From Latrodectus hesperus (taxonomy: Eukaryota > Arthropoda > Arachnida > Araneae > Theridiidae), in assembly GCA_037975125.1 (NCBI GenBank), contig CM075853.1, positions 28,696,295 through 28,760,294 on the forward strand: 64,000 nt of DNA, given 5' to 3'. The position numbers and the translations under genes were made by a program. The notes beneath the pieces are model-generated. The model was given only the letters and a program-made list of their open reading frames with translations. It ran no database searches and had not been told where the DNA came from. Within the stretch, counting starts at the first letter, position 1. Each line of letters starts with the position of its first letter. Of the stretch, positions 1 through 12,200 are shown piece after piece.

Positions 1-2833
1 CAAAACGAAGCAAAGCAAGTTTAATAAACATAAAAGCAAACTATTATTAGAATTTATTTTGTTACAAATCAATAACGGACCCAAACAAATATTAATTTAA
101 TTTAAAGCAAAACAGTACTTAATGAAATTAGTACAAATAAGGAAACATTTGTTTTTCTGGTTAATTTCATTAATACGATAACAACGTACGAAGAAATGTT
201 GTTTTTAAATTTTTATTAAAGTATGGAAAATTATAATTTTCTTCTATAATTATGATTTAGCTGCTTAACTATTATCAATATTGCTTATTTCAATAATGGT
301 CTCATTCTCATTTCCTTTAAGAGAAGTTTCATAATAATATGCATATTGACAGAAAATATATTCGTAATGAAATTTTGGAGCAATTATTGTGAGGTGAAGT
401 GCATGAATAATTTTTTAAAGAGAAATATCGTTAGAAAAAGAATATTGATAAATAAAAATGTTTGATGTATATTTTTCAAATGAAATTAAATATTAAACTG
501 ATATCCTTTCTGGAAACTTGTTGAAGTGAGTTAGCCGTATTTAGTTTTTTTCCTTGTTTTATCAACGTAATCATAGTATTCATTTACCATATTCATGACA
601 AACGCAATATTTGTAATTGTGATCATATAGAGTTTCTGTATATGATTCTTTAAAAAATTTATATCTAATTATAAATTTATCATAACTAATTAAATTTATT
701 AAATTATAATTCATTATAATTAATTATATTATTCTACATAATAAATAAATTCTGTATATGAAATTCATTCGAACAAAAATTTGAACTCGACTTGAATTTT
801 TGCTAATTTCGTCGAAGCTTTGTAATTTGCAACTTGTCTTTTTCCACGGTTCCATCCACCTAATCCTATTTATCCTTTATGTTACTTTCAAGTAAAGTTC
901 AATGATTTCAAAGGTGATAAAACAAAGTTCTTTGAGTATGATATTCGTCTTTCTATTTTCATATCATTCTACATCTAAAATTTTTTTCAAAAAGAAATAT
1001 GAAAATGTTTTGTAGATTTCTACAATCTTTATTAAAGAGCATTTTAATTAAATAACTTAAACATGTAGAGAATTATAACAGTAATTTCGAAATTTTCTAA
1101 TGGACTATTTTATTTTTTGCATTAAAATATATACATCTGTATTGAAATGTTTAAAAATAAATTAATCTATCAAGGTAACTTTATAAAAATTTCTTATGTT
1201 CATATTTTCTTGCATTGTCAGATTAGAATGGCCTAAAGTTAGTAAAAAATTAATGAAATAATATTCTCCAAAATTATGCAAGTAACTCAAATAGTTATTA
1301 TAAAATGAGATTACTATTATAAACGTTAGCGGTATTTTGTGATTAAAAGCTGGGTCCTTTATATATCGGTTTTTAAACACAAAAAAGAAATAACGATTTC
1401 TGAAAGCATAATGGAGTACTATACTTCAATTTTTTTTATGAATTCAGTAAAATTTTAAAGGATGAACAATTATATTCAGTTTCTTATATTCTAATGTTAT
1501 AATTGCTTAGATATCTGTTTAGCTAAAAATATGCTTCATTACGAAAGGAAAAATTGTCGTAATAGGACACCATGTTTTCGATTATCAAAATTAAACATTT
1601 GGAATTACATAAGATCTTTCTTTTAAATGATGATTTTAAGACTTAAATGGTTTATCGCTAGAAGTTTCAAAGCTTCATTGGTTTTGCAAGTTTTTGCTCC
1701 AATATTCTTTCTTCATTTCAAAAATCCTATTTTGTCATAAAATATTTATATTGATATTATAATTGTTGCATTTTTCGAAATTTCTAGATAGAATAAGTTT
1801 TTTAAAAATAATGACATTAAAGAATTAAAATGATTTGACAAAAGAGCTTCTAAGTTGATAAATATTCAAAATACAAAAATTACATTAGATATTCTTGCTT
1901 AAAATGTTTGCGTGGAAACAACACTTTTTTAAAGCTCAAAAATAATACCTAAAAAATTTCTGAACGATATTGTTTGAAAATCATTATTCAAATATTTTTT
2001 AATAATTTAGATGTTTTTAGAAACTATTAATTTTCAAAGTTAATTGGCTAAAATATTTCAATCATCCTGCACATGGTTCATTAAATGGGATGGAATAGTA
2101 ATTTGTAATATGATATTGTAAGTTTTGTGTGTTAAATCATTGATTAACCTAGAGTTGGTATTATTATGAAATATTTTAAAACGAAATTTATGTATAGAAC
2201 ATATTGAATATGAATGCCAAATTATCCTTCTCTAAACGGCAAAGGTGTGAATTTCTTATAGTGAACACCACTTCTATATTTCTGTTAGTAACAAAATTTT
2301 TTAATGACCCAATTATTTCTTAGTGCTGCATTGTAATACATCTGCCAGATACCCTACTGTATATTTAAATAACTCTATAGATATTTCTTTTCTTACGAAT
2401 GTTAAGCAAGTGTCTCTTGAATAAAATTATATCCATTTTATCGTTATTAAAAGTTATAATCTTATCATTTGCTAATACTAATAAGATCATAGCTTCGGAA
2501 TCTGGTAAAAACCCATTCATACATCATGAAATCTAACATTATTTACTAATAGTTGGTTGAATTCTGGTTGAGATTACCAATGATATAAATTATCATTTAA
2601 TATCAGACTTATATGAATAGAACAAAGTTGTTTTAAACCAATCATTTGAATGATGAATAACTAACATATACATAAATTACTTCTTTATAGGAATGTTACA
2701 TGAATTATTTTTTTATAACATAAAAAAATCGAAGTATAAGGGGGAAATAAAGATGTATAATTGCTAATATGTGCGAGATTTTCATAAACACTTTAATAAA
2801 ATTTAAAAACATTAAACTAAGCCATAAACATTT
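1..2833. other. AT-rich noncoding stretch without recognisable features
   Basis: I see no repeat family, coding-like composition, splice-flanked exon or RNA gene here. The open frames present are short and rich in F, I, K, N and Y, as expected by chance in AT-rich DNA. The right edge is set by the target-site duplication of the first SINE. Confidence 0.6.
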
Positions 2834-2842
2834 AAATTTAAC

Positions 2843-3183
2843 CATGGTAGACTAGTGGTTAGGTCATCAATCTTCTATCCAGAAGGGAGTTCATGCGATA
2901 TACGTGCTCGTTAAATCTGTGGAATCGAAAGTCCTGAGGTCGGTCTTTGAGCAATTCGCATGCGTTTAATGGTTTGGAAAAAATTTCCTCCCCCTCCAGA
3001 CCATTGTCAAAATTGAGAGAATGGATCCTTGGTGGTGCCATCTATTGGAGGAGTCTTAGAGCAAAGTCGTACTTTCACATTCGTGGTGCTCTGATTAAAA
3101 CAAAAGAACACCCTTCTGACTTAATTTCGCATAGCTATTGGATAGTGAACTTGTCTTGTCAAAATGTCATAAATAACAAAAAC
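2843..3183 (+). mobile_element. SINE family A copy 1, tRNA-derived, near full length
   Basis: This is a retroposon of about 340 bp that matches four other copies in the window, at 22.3, 25.9, 34.8 and 48.9 kb. The head is tRNA-like but decayed: an A-box-like segment is visible (tggtagactagtggttag), while the B-box region seems to have lost bases just after the cttctatccagaaggg segment. The body carries the family landmarks gatatacgtgctcg, ggaatcgaaagtcctg, gcaaagtcgtactttca and ggtgctctgattaaa. The 3' end is a simple aac/aaa-rich tail. A 9-bp target-site duplication, aaatttaac, flanks it at 2834-2842 and 3184-3192. Transposition would need enzymes supplied by a LINE. The open frame inside it is not a gene. 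Confidence 0.85.
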
Positions 3184-3460
3184 AAATTTAACATTCATAA
3201 GCAAATAGGACAAAGGACTTATAGCATTTAATTTTTTGAATATTAGAATTAATTTACCATGCTCTATAACTGAAGTTGTTGTCTTCAACAATAACTTTAA
3301 ATTTACTTACAGCAAAAATTGATTTTAGGAAATAAATGATATCCCAGACTTGTTGTAAGGAAAAACTCTTTTCCACGTTAAGAAATATTTTAATTCTATT
3401 TCACTTCGCTAAAATATCTTGAAGCACTTGTTTTAAAATATAATTATAGGTGTAAAATAC

Positions 3461-3600
3461 TGATAAAAACATGAAAGAAAAATGTAGGATAAAGCAATTT
3501 AAATTTCTTCTAGTACATTCTAGTTAAATTTGTTATACTGATACAACCATAAAAGGAAAATATGGGATAAACCGATTTAAATTTGTTCTAGTGAATTACT
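3461..3600. repeat. Degenerate two-copy tandem repeat, unit about 78 bp
   Basis: The stretch from 3461 (starting tgataaaaacatgaaa) is repeated from 3539 (tgatacaaccataaaa). The two units share the landmarks ggataaa and gatttaaatttnttctagt in the same order and spacing. The second unit is slightly shorter. It appears to be an old local duplication; no function is implied. Confidence 0.6.
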
Positions 3601-6600
3601 GCAACACTCCCTAACCTCGCGACAGCATTATTCGCTATTTTTTTTTCAAAAAGGATAGTGAGTCAAGCCACTATCAATCCTGGGTATTTTAATGAATGAT
3701 GTTTTTAAAAATCATCAAAATCATAATGCTCTAATCTCGTTAAGTACATCGAAATTTAAAATTATCTTTTCTCTTAATGTTTTAACGATTCTATTCTGAA
3801 ATTGGTGGTAAAATTCGGAAAGAGAATAAACATTTTCTACAAAGACCACCTAAAAGAATGAAATATTCGAATGTTGGATCGACAGCTATATATCAGGCAA
3901 TTGAGAACATTCCAAGAAACTGACGAGGGGATTATTTTAAAATTCTTTTAGACATGAACCATTTTGATACATTTATTATTCGTACCAAGTATCTAAATAT
4001 TTCATTTATCATATCTTCCAGAACAGCTATTCTACCAATACTTATTTCACACGCATTCTTAGAAGATTTCGTAATCCATATAAATTATCTCCTTGAAATT
4101 CATATCTTTTGAGGAATTTATCTTTTAAGATATCAAAATAAATCATTTTCACACCATTATTCATATTTGCAGTTTTGTTAGCCACATTGTAATGAAATGC
4201 TACGAATAAGTTATTTCCCAGTTGTTGTTCACATCTTAAACATCAGAGGATTATTTGGAATAAATTCATTTCATATTCTGCTTAGGAATAAATTCAATCC
4301 ATTATTTATGAAACATTGTTTTCTCTGGAGGTTTCTGGTTGCGTTTTAAGGATGCTATGGGCTGATATTTAAAACGAGAAGACTGTCTAATGTGTGTTTT
4401 TATAAATGATTCTCTATTCCCTCTCCCACAAGAAAATAAAATTTATGATAAATGCATTCATAGGAATTTGGAGAATATGAGTATAAGGTATCCTGGAAAT
4501 TAATGATCTGTCTTTTTTGATTATGTTTAAGAGTTTGTTTAAACTAATTTTCAAGTTCCATATCAATCTCAATATATCTACTAAAAAAATAAAGTACATT
4601 TTTTAAAATTTTTCGGTCATGAAGGCAGAAAAATAAAAGGCAATATAATTGATCACATATAATAATATTTATTTCAAAAATTTGACTTCATTTCGATGTG
4701 ATTATGTTTTTGTAAGTTATAAGATGAAATGTGTTTTAAAAGATGCATCAGAATATTCTACAATGAAATTCTTTTTTTATTCATTTACTTTTTGCCTCTC
4801 CTTTTAAATAACTACAAATTATCTATTTAAAAATGATTTAATTTTCTTAATGCTTTGATATCTTAAAATCTAAGATTTTTATTTAGTATGAATATTTTTT
4901 AATTTATGACAATTTGTTGTTCGCATTGTGTGTGTGTGTGTGTGTAGTATGTGTGACTACAGTTTATGAGCTTGATATACATCTATTATCATTTTATTTG
5001 TGATATTTTTCCATTTCGTTGCCATGTGATAAAGTCGAAAAATGGTACATCGACTTCAAGCAAAATATCAAATTGTAATTTTTTATCTTTTTCAAAAATT
5101 TTAAATTATGTAAAATTTCTTATCCTTCAAAGGCAAAATTTGTTACAACTAACACAGTTACTGTTTTTCTATCTATATTTGAAATGTTGTTTCCAAAAAT
5201 ATCGGAATTATGTATAAAATTTATTCTAAAAAAATAAAATAGTATTCTTTATTATATGACTGTATGTCAATTTTCAATGATTATTGTTTGTACATTTTTA
5301 TTTATTACGTGTTTTAAAAACAAAGGATTGTATATTTTTGATATTATGCGTGTATTTTTGATTGAAAAAATATAAAGTAGGTTTTAAATTCAAACAAATG
5401 CTCGTTTATTTTTATTATTTGGCTTTTATTGTTTGATAATAAATTATTTTTAATGTAAAAAGATAATGCTTTAATGGATAACACTTAACATTTCAAAAAC
5501 TTAATATTAAAGTAAAACTTAGTTTTACATTTGTAATGTTTATTTTATTCAACGAATATATTACTTTTACACATTTAGCATCTCGTAAAAATCTTTTAAC
5601 AAAAAATCTTTTTAAATAAAATATTTGTCTCTGAAAACCATTAAGCTTGAGAGTTTTTTTTTTTTTTCGTATTTCCTAATAAATAGCTAATTTATTTTTA
5701 AGGCATTTTCCTCCTGCAAATACATTTGAATTGGTTGTTTCTATTTGTTTCTAGTATTTTTATTTTAAAGTCAAAATATAAAATTCACGTTAAAAGGAGA
5801 TTGAGAATTTGATTTGAACATTAATAATAAATTTTTCTTAGATCTGATAAAAAGTTTTTTCTCACAGAAAATAATAAAATTGTTTATTGATGTTAATGCA
5901 TCAGTAATTTGAGAATGAAAAGTAAAAATAATGTGAACAGAAAGTAATAAATAATAGTTGCGTTGAATTAATAAACATTAAATATTAGTGTAGATTTACA
6001 GAGATAAAAAATTCGTAATTTTAGAATTATAAAAATAAAATGTTATATGGCTAGTAAAGAATAGAGAATATATAAATTGTAGAAATTAATATTGTAGAAA
6101 TATATAAATAACAGTCTTTCCTAGAGAGCTTAGGATTATAAAATGGCAAGTTCAAATTAGAAAGAGCTGAATCCGAATAAGAAGTTAGAATATTACTATA
6201 AATATTCTGTAAAAACTTGTTTTAAATAACCTTTTTTTGTGAAAACTTTTTCGAATTTAAATTTCTATCAATGCTTGATTAAACGAATCATATCCAATTC
6301 CTATTTTCGATTTACTTTGATACGAATAATATTTTTCTGCATAATGCCTCTGTGATCAAACAGAATTGTGATCAGAATTTTACTGTTTTATATAATTGAT
6401 CTAAGTTTGAATTTCAAGAGAAAGCCTTAAAAATTGGTCAATATTAAACATGTTTTTATTAAATTATAAATTGCTATTTATCTGAAATAGTCTTTTATTT
6501 TCCAAAAATTCGCCCTTTAAATCAATACTTTTAATCAGTGAGTAATTCCAGTAATACGTTCACGTAATTTTTTTTATTTTGCAATGAAATAACTGGAAAA

Positions 6601-7376
6601 CATCAATCTTAAGAAAGAAAGAAACGGTATATTTACTGTTCAAGGCACAAATATTTTATAGAGACATATGTCAAAATTAGTTACGATTATTGACGTTAGG
6701 TTGAGCTTTTTATTCATCTATTTACTGATGAGTTATTGATTATAAAAAGTTAATAGAATACTTTTTAAAAAAATCTTTCATTTTTCGCAAATTTAAAAAT
6801 TTCAATGCTTTTATATAGTTTTACGATGTTGAATTTGTTACTATTTAAATTTTGGAAAAATAAAACAAAAAGTTGTGATTGTAACAACATTACAAATTTG
6901 TTAGAAAATTGATTAGTCTTTGTTTCCAGTCAATATGCTTCATTGTTAAAAAAAAAAACTGAGAAATTACAAGAAATATGTATGCTATTTTGAAATTTTC
7001 AAATATATATATACATATATATAATTAATGATAGTTAATGCTCATCAGTAATTATAAAGATTTCCAGTGAGATTTGGACAAGAAGAAGAATGGTTCAGTT
7101 ACAAAGGAAGATATTATTAAGTCAAGCCAGATGCTTTTAAACAGGATCCAACTTCTTTGTGAACCATTCCTCGCAAATCTTTCACATAATTTTAAAGTTT
7201 CACTGCATTTGGCTCACCCGACTTAAACTATGTCATTTGGAATCTCGTACGTTTATTGAATAACGATTTGTAGATTTGTAGATGAGAAAAGAGTTTCTAT
7301 TTAATGATAATGCATTTGATGGCAGTTAGTGGAGAACTTAACTACATTCACAATGGGTTTGTTTTACTCAAAAATT
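3601..7376. other. AT-rich noncoding stretch
   Basis: No supported gene or transposon was seen. A short (TG)n run lies near 4928-4945, a poly(T) run near 5650-5667, and a small TA-rich run near 7000-7022. Open frames have low-complexity, chance-like composition. Confidence 0.5.
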
Positions 7377-7388
7377 CATCATATACAG

Positions 7389-7544
7389 TGTTGTTGTTGT
7401 TGCTTATCCCCGACTGGGGTGACAGTACCATCACACCAGCCCCATGAATCCAAAAATAGTCAGAGTCTCAAGCACCACTTCCGGTCTCAAATCCATGTCC
7501 CCTCTCTCACACTCAATGCACTGAAAAATATGAGATGGGGAGGC
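7389..7544 (-). mobile_element. 5'-truncated LINE 3' end with (AAC)n tail
   Basis: Read on the minus strand, this is the last ~155 bp of a non-LTR retrotransposon. One frame contains PSHIFQCIEC, resembling the histidine/cysteine motif near the pol C-terminus. After a frame change it reads DSWGWCDGTVTPVG followed by DKQQQQ, the last encoded by the caacaacaacaac tail. I recall this ending from spider LINE proteins, which is recognition and not a search. The flanks repeat catcatata (7377-7385 and 7545-7553), followed on both sides by a similar nnag, so it is a real target-primed insertion. It is severely truncated and dead. The (AAC)n tail resembles those of SINE families A, C and D. Confidence 0.75.
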
Positions 7545-8394
7545 CATCATATATAGTGAAACTGTTTTATGTGTTACAAAGGAGGAAACTCGAGAAATTT
7601 TCAGGAAATTAACCTGACCGATTGACATCACATAGTGAATTGCTTAATTATGAAATTTAATTGCAATAATCTGATAATGTGCCACAATTGCTTTCCAGGA
7701 AGATTTTCCTGTTATTCACACACTCTGCAAGAAAAAAAATCCAAACCCTACAATTCTATTGAATTACATAAAGAAAATGGATATGAAACTCCAAATTTTC
7801 ACCATTGAATTTTCGCGAAGAAATACAATTTATGTTATTGGTAGTTTTCCTTCATGTTACATATATAAACATAAATTATATTTTCTCTGCGTGTGGATTA
7901 AATGAGTAGAAAAGTAAGAATAATAGATATTAACAATACATTTCTTATTTTTATCACTGTGTATAAATATATATGAAATTCTCTTTATAAAGTAATTCAT
8001 ATACAAATGCAAATATTACAAAATCTCATATTTTATAATAGAAAACATTTATCTTTCCCTATAAATATTTTTCATTTTCGTTAAAATACTCTATTAGTAA
8101 CAAACTTTATATATAAAATTCTAATTTAAGTTTAAATCTGAATTTGACTCAATTGTTTAACTTCTCATAACGACGAGAATTCCTTTTCTGTAAAATAATA
8201 AAAATGACTCTCTATCGCCAATCAACTGCTGTTGGCGCAGTTTCCTTAAATTCTAAATATTAAATATAATTTCCAATTAGAGAGCACTCATTAAGAAGCT
8301 AAATAAATATTTTAATGAGAAAGACATAAACTCGTGCCATTAGGGAAATACTAATGTGTAAAATATTTAAAAATTCATTTCACTTCTAAAGTTC

Positions 8395-8780
8395 TCCTCC
8401 TTGCTTTGAGATTCAACAGAAAAGAGAAATACCCATCGTCGAAGAATAACTCAAGGCTTTGGAGTTACTTTCAGAAAAATTGGATTTACTCCAAAAAGCC
8501 GCCAATGCGCCTGAAGAATTTTATACGCTCGGTTATGAGGTCGTAAAAATGCTGGATTCCACTCAAGGTATTCTACACCATTCTGCATATCGTGCCGATA
8601 ACGCTTCCTTTTCACGTGTTTCGTTTACAGTATCACGTTCCTTGTAACTGTCTCCTTTGCATTTGTCAGGAGTATTCTTAGGGATTTTTACTTCACTTTC
8701 TCCCTCTATTCGATTACGGTTTTTCCCCAAATGTAATAGGATTATGCCAAGAATATCATTTGTCTGCTTGCCATCCCTAA
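8395..8780 (+). other. GC-richer island with a short coding-like frame, unassigned
   Basis: This block is less AT-rich than its surroundings and matches no other copy in the window. A frame open from 8450 to the stop at 8645 encodes LELLSEKLDLLQKAANAPEE near 8459-8518 and then FYTLGYEVVKMLDSTQ. The acidic/basic/leucine pattern suits an amphipathic helix and is unlike the F/I/Y-rich noise frames nearby. The segment ends at ACTCAAG|gtattc, a reasonable splice donor near 8567. The upstream acceptor is weak: a TAA lies in frame at 8447, so only the ctcaag site at 8454-8455 would work, and it lacks a pyrimidine tract. Alternatives are a LINE C-terminal remnant or noncoding DNA. I do not recognise the product. 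Confidence 0.25.
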
Positions 8781-10410
8781 GTAATATTGGAAAGTTCTAT
8801 TATATATATATAATTAATGTGTTATAGCCGAGTGAAATAACTGCTTCGAAAAAATAAATATCAAAAAAAATATTCGGGATTTTCCAAATGATAATTGATC
8901 TAGGGAGTAATGAAAGAATGTTTTTATGATTTCTACATTTGATTTTAGTTTTTTTAATAGTTGAATTCTTAAAAGTGAATTTGAAACGTGATGTATGTTA
9001 CAACAGCACAATATGCACATTAAAACTATATTTTAAGTATCAAAATTATTCTGTATGTATTTGCAATTTATTTTATATTTCTATTTGAAATTTGACATGT
9101 ATGTCATTTTCTAAATGTATACATCAAGTTGTCGGTCATTTTATATATCGTGTTGTGATAATGCCACATTATATATTATATAAACCTAACAAAAACAAAC
9201 AATAAGAAAATGAAAACTTTGTAATATAATTAAATCTTTAAGCGTAGTTTCATAGCTATGTTTACAAATTTCTTTGTATTAAGATTTAAATTTTATGAAA
9301 TTTTTAAACTATATTAATTAAATAATAACCCTTTTTATTTTAATTAAAGGAAGAAAACTTACTAATTTGGAGAATACATAATACTAGATTATGTATATTT
9401 TTATATTTTGCTTAAAAATTTGAAATTTTTAAATTTTACTTAAAAATTCTCAATTTAAAAAACAATAAAGAATTAAAAGTTTGCATTATTTCCATTTACG
9501 GATTCCTTCCAACTATTGTAGCCTAACTTCAATAATAATATAATTTTAATAATTTTTAAATAATTTTAATAATTCTAATAATATTTTATTATATTTTATT
9601 CCAGCAGATATCAGCTTGCTATAATATTATTTGCTCTACATTTATTTCTGTTCAAGATCATACATTGTAATTTTAAATGTCGAGGTATCTTAGAAAATTT
9701 TTTTAAAAATCAATATTTGAACTATACACATCTTCAGAAATTAAGGATAATCCAAAAGCAATGGAAAAATCAAACGCAAAAGGAAAAATACCACCTGTAG
9801 AAATATTGTATACATGGTCAAGAATTATATGCAAAAATACAAGAAGGCACTTGATGACGGCGAGAGTACGACACAATGGCGAAGGCGTAAGCTAAGGGTA
9901 TATACGGACCTAGAGCATCCAAGAAATAGTGCTGACAACTAGTCCGTATAGTCCTCAGTGCCATGACCACAGAGCTTTCACAAAGATGTCGCACGTTTAT
10001 AATGTTTTACGTGGTGGAATTATCGTCCACCTGGAATGTGGTCGTGCGCAGATGTCAGTAGCCGAGAAAATTGGAATCGTCCAAAGTCTTATCGCTGGTT
10101 AGTGACAACGATTCCAAGATGTTGGAATGTCTGTACACGTTACAATATAGGTCATCCCCGATTAACAACACTGAATGAAGAACGGTATTTGACAGTAACA
10201 GCCAAAAGAATCCGAAAGCACAGCAGCGGACCTGTCACATCGGTTGTCGTCAGCCACGGGTACGACCGTTTCAAAGCAAATTGCGTACACATGTTTGGGA
10301 TAATATGATCTACATATCGCAGGCCGTTCACGGCAACATTCCAGAAGTTATCCTGGAATAGAGAATATGCAATGTGGACACAGTGATAGTGGACTTGTGT
10401 TATGTTTTTC

Positions 10411-10424
10411 TACAAGTCGAGATT
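10411..10424. repeat. Left target-site duplication of nested LINE
   Basis: tacaagtcgagatt is perfectly duplicated at 11681-11694. The duplicated bases lie in the transposase codons for the SRF motif, so the LINE inserted inside the coding region. Confidence 0.9.
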
Positions 10425-11680
10425 GTGACAGTCCGCTGTCATACAGATGCTCAAACTGAGCCACAAGAATTGATGAATCCAAAGCATTAGTGATTCCATA
10501 CCCAAGATCTTCACTTATCAAACAACTGAAGCATTTCACACTTCAAAAATGGCAGTCTCTGTGGGACAGTGCAACAACAGGTCGAATAACCAAACATCTA
10601 CTCTCAAAAGTCTCTAGCAAGCTAACGTATGATAATCCATACCTCAACCAGCTGCTAACATTTCACGGTCCATTTCCACAGTACTTCCAAAGATTCGGAA
10701 AGGCAGTTTCATCTACCTGTATCTGTGGAGCCCAAGGAGATCCTTTCCACTATGTCCTAGAGTGCCCAGAGACTGAGAATTACCACCTAAAGAAGAACTC
10801 CCAACAGACCAACATAGAGTTCCTGAAATTTTGCTTGAAAGATCGTCACCGCAGATTACTCCTCACAAAGCTAATGATTCATCTCAACAAACGAGGATTA
10901 GAACTTTGTCAGGATTTAGGCCACGATTCCGCAGACGATATAGAAGATTCTACAGACGAATCAGAAAACTATTCTTAGTTAAGTTTCTTCCACAAGTAAT
11001 AATTGTGTCTAAATTTTTTATATGAGCTTAATGGAATTTATGAACTGTATGTCCCGAATTGTTTGGACTTTTCGAACATTATGAGCCCGCTTTTGAACCT
11101 TAAAAACTTTTTGAATCCTATTCCCTTTTAGTACCTTAGAAACTTTTTAAATAATTTATTTGGAATTATTTAAAAATTATTAAAAAATGCTTTTAAAAGC
11201 TAAGGTGCTTATTAAACTTGTATAAGCTGCCTGCCTGTATATAGTTATCAACTTTCATATCATGCCAATTTTTTTTCCTTTTCATAATTAAGTGTTTATA
11301 CTATTTATAATCTTGCTTTCAATGTATATAATGTTTTTATTGCCATAATTACCCTAGAAATTGTTAACTGTCTTTTCATTGATTGAAAATTGTTTCTCCA
11401 TTGTTTGTTGTATATGTCATGTTTTATTTTATTTTAAACTCAGAGAAAATATTGAATGCTATTGCCTGATGTTCAACAGGGCTTAAAGCCCCTTAAAATG
11501 TTTTGTAACTTCTTGCTACTAATTTGTAAGCACAATTTCTTTGCCTTGTTAAATGCCACGATGGTGGCGCCCTCACGGACCTCGTAGAGGTGTGGAGCAT
11601 ACTAGGTGTTGGGGAGACGGCACCCGTTAACCTAAAGGTACAGTCCGGGGTCTCCCCACACAGTTATGTATGTATGTATG
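10425..11680 (+). mobile_element. 5'-truncated LINE nested in the Tc1-like element
   Basis: This is the 3' portion of a non-LTR retrotransposon of an RNase H-bearing type. The pol frame (10460-10978) starts just after the RNase H domain with VIPYPRSSLIKQLKHF and WQSLWDSATTGRITKH. The zinc-binding CICGAQGDPFHYVLECPE (C-x-C...H-x4-C) follows, then an acidic C-terminus ending DESENYS and a stop. The 3' UTR runs about 700 bp to a tatg-type repeat tail (11665-11680). It is flanked by a perfect 14-bp target-site duplication, so it inserted by target-primed reverse transcription and was truncated on arrival. It lacks reverse transcriptase and endonuclease. The last ~90 bp of the UTR resembles the 3' end of the family B retroposons. 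Confidence 0.88.
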
Positions 11681-11694
11681 TACAAGTCGAGATT
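11681..11694. repeat. Right target-site duplication of nested LINE
   Basis: This is the second copy of tacaagtcgagatt, identical to 10411-10424. The transposase frame resumes immediately as SRFSLQS. Confidence 0.9.
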
Positions 11695-12200
11695 TAGCTT
11701 ACAGTCCGTTTCACATCAGACATTCATATGGAAAACTCTGGTTACCCAGTACACTAAGACAACATCATTGAATCCCAACGTTATGGTATTGCAGGAGTGC
11801 TCATTTGGGGAGGCATTATACCGAGCTCCAGAATAGATCTGCGTATTCAAATCGGAACCAAGACAAGTCAAATTTATCGGAATATCATTATACAACACGT
11901 GCGTTTCTTTCGGCTTGCCATGAATGCCAAATTTGTTTTTATAGATGACAACGTCGGTCTTCACTTTTAGGACACCTCCAACGAGTGGCTTTGTTTGGAG
12001 GATATCACATATTGACAAAGACCAGCATTCTCACCGGATTTGAATACGATAGATCATTTGTAGGGCACGCTTGGCCGATGAATCACAGCCCGTCAACTAC
12101 CTAATACATCAATACCAAATTTTCGAAGAGCATTGCTTATTGAGTGAAGTTCTCTTCCCTAAGCGCAGCTTAATAATGTGATACTCAACATGTCTTGGTC

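Larger units (their letters stand above)
9986..12200 (+). pseudogene. Decayed Tc1-like transposase, interrupted by a LINE
   Basis: This is a dead transposase of the Tc1 branch of Tc1/mariner cut-and-paste elements. The first part (9986-10410) begins MSHVYNVLRGGIIVHLECG, matching the N-terminal helix-turn-helix region, then changes frame to GHPRLTTLNEERYL, the linker before the catalytic core. After the inserted LINE, SRFSLQSVSHQTFIW continues the core from 11687. LVWGGII, FVFIDDNVGLH (second catalytic Asp in the DDN motif) and PAFSPDLNTIDHL follow. The third catalytic position, usually Glu in Tc1 elements, reads Asp (TIDHL) and is followed by an in-frame stop where the family usually has Trp. 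Several frameshifts and stops are present, and the terminal inverted repeats could not be located. The outer limits are approximate. Confidence 0.8.

Noticed and set aside
11660..11680. (TATG)n microsatellite
   Set aside because: It is the 3' tail of the nested LINE, immediately followed by the target-site duplication.
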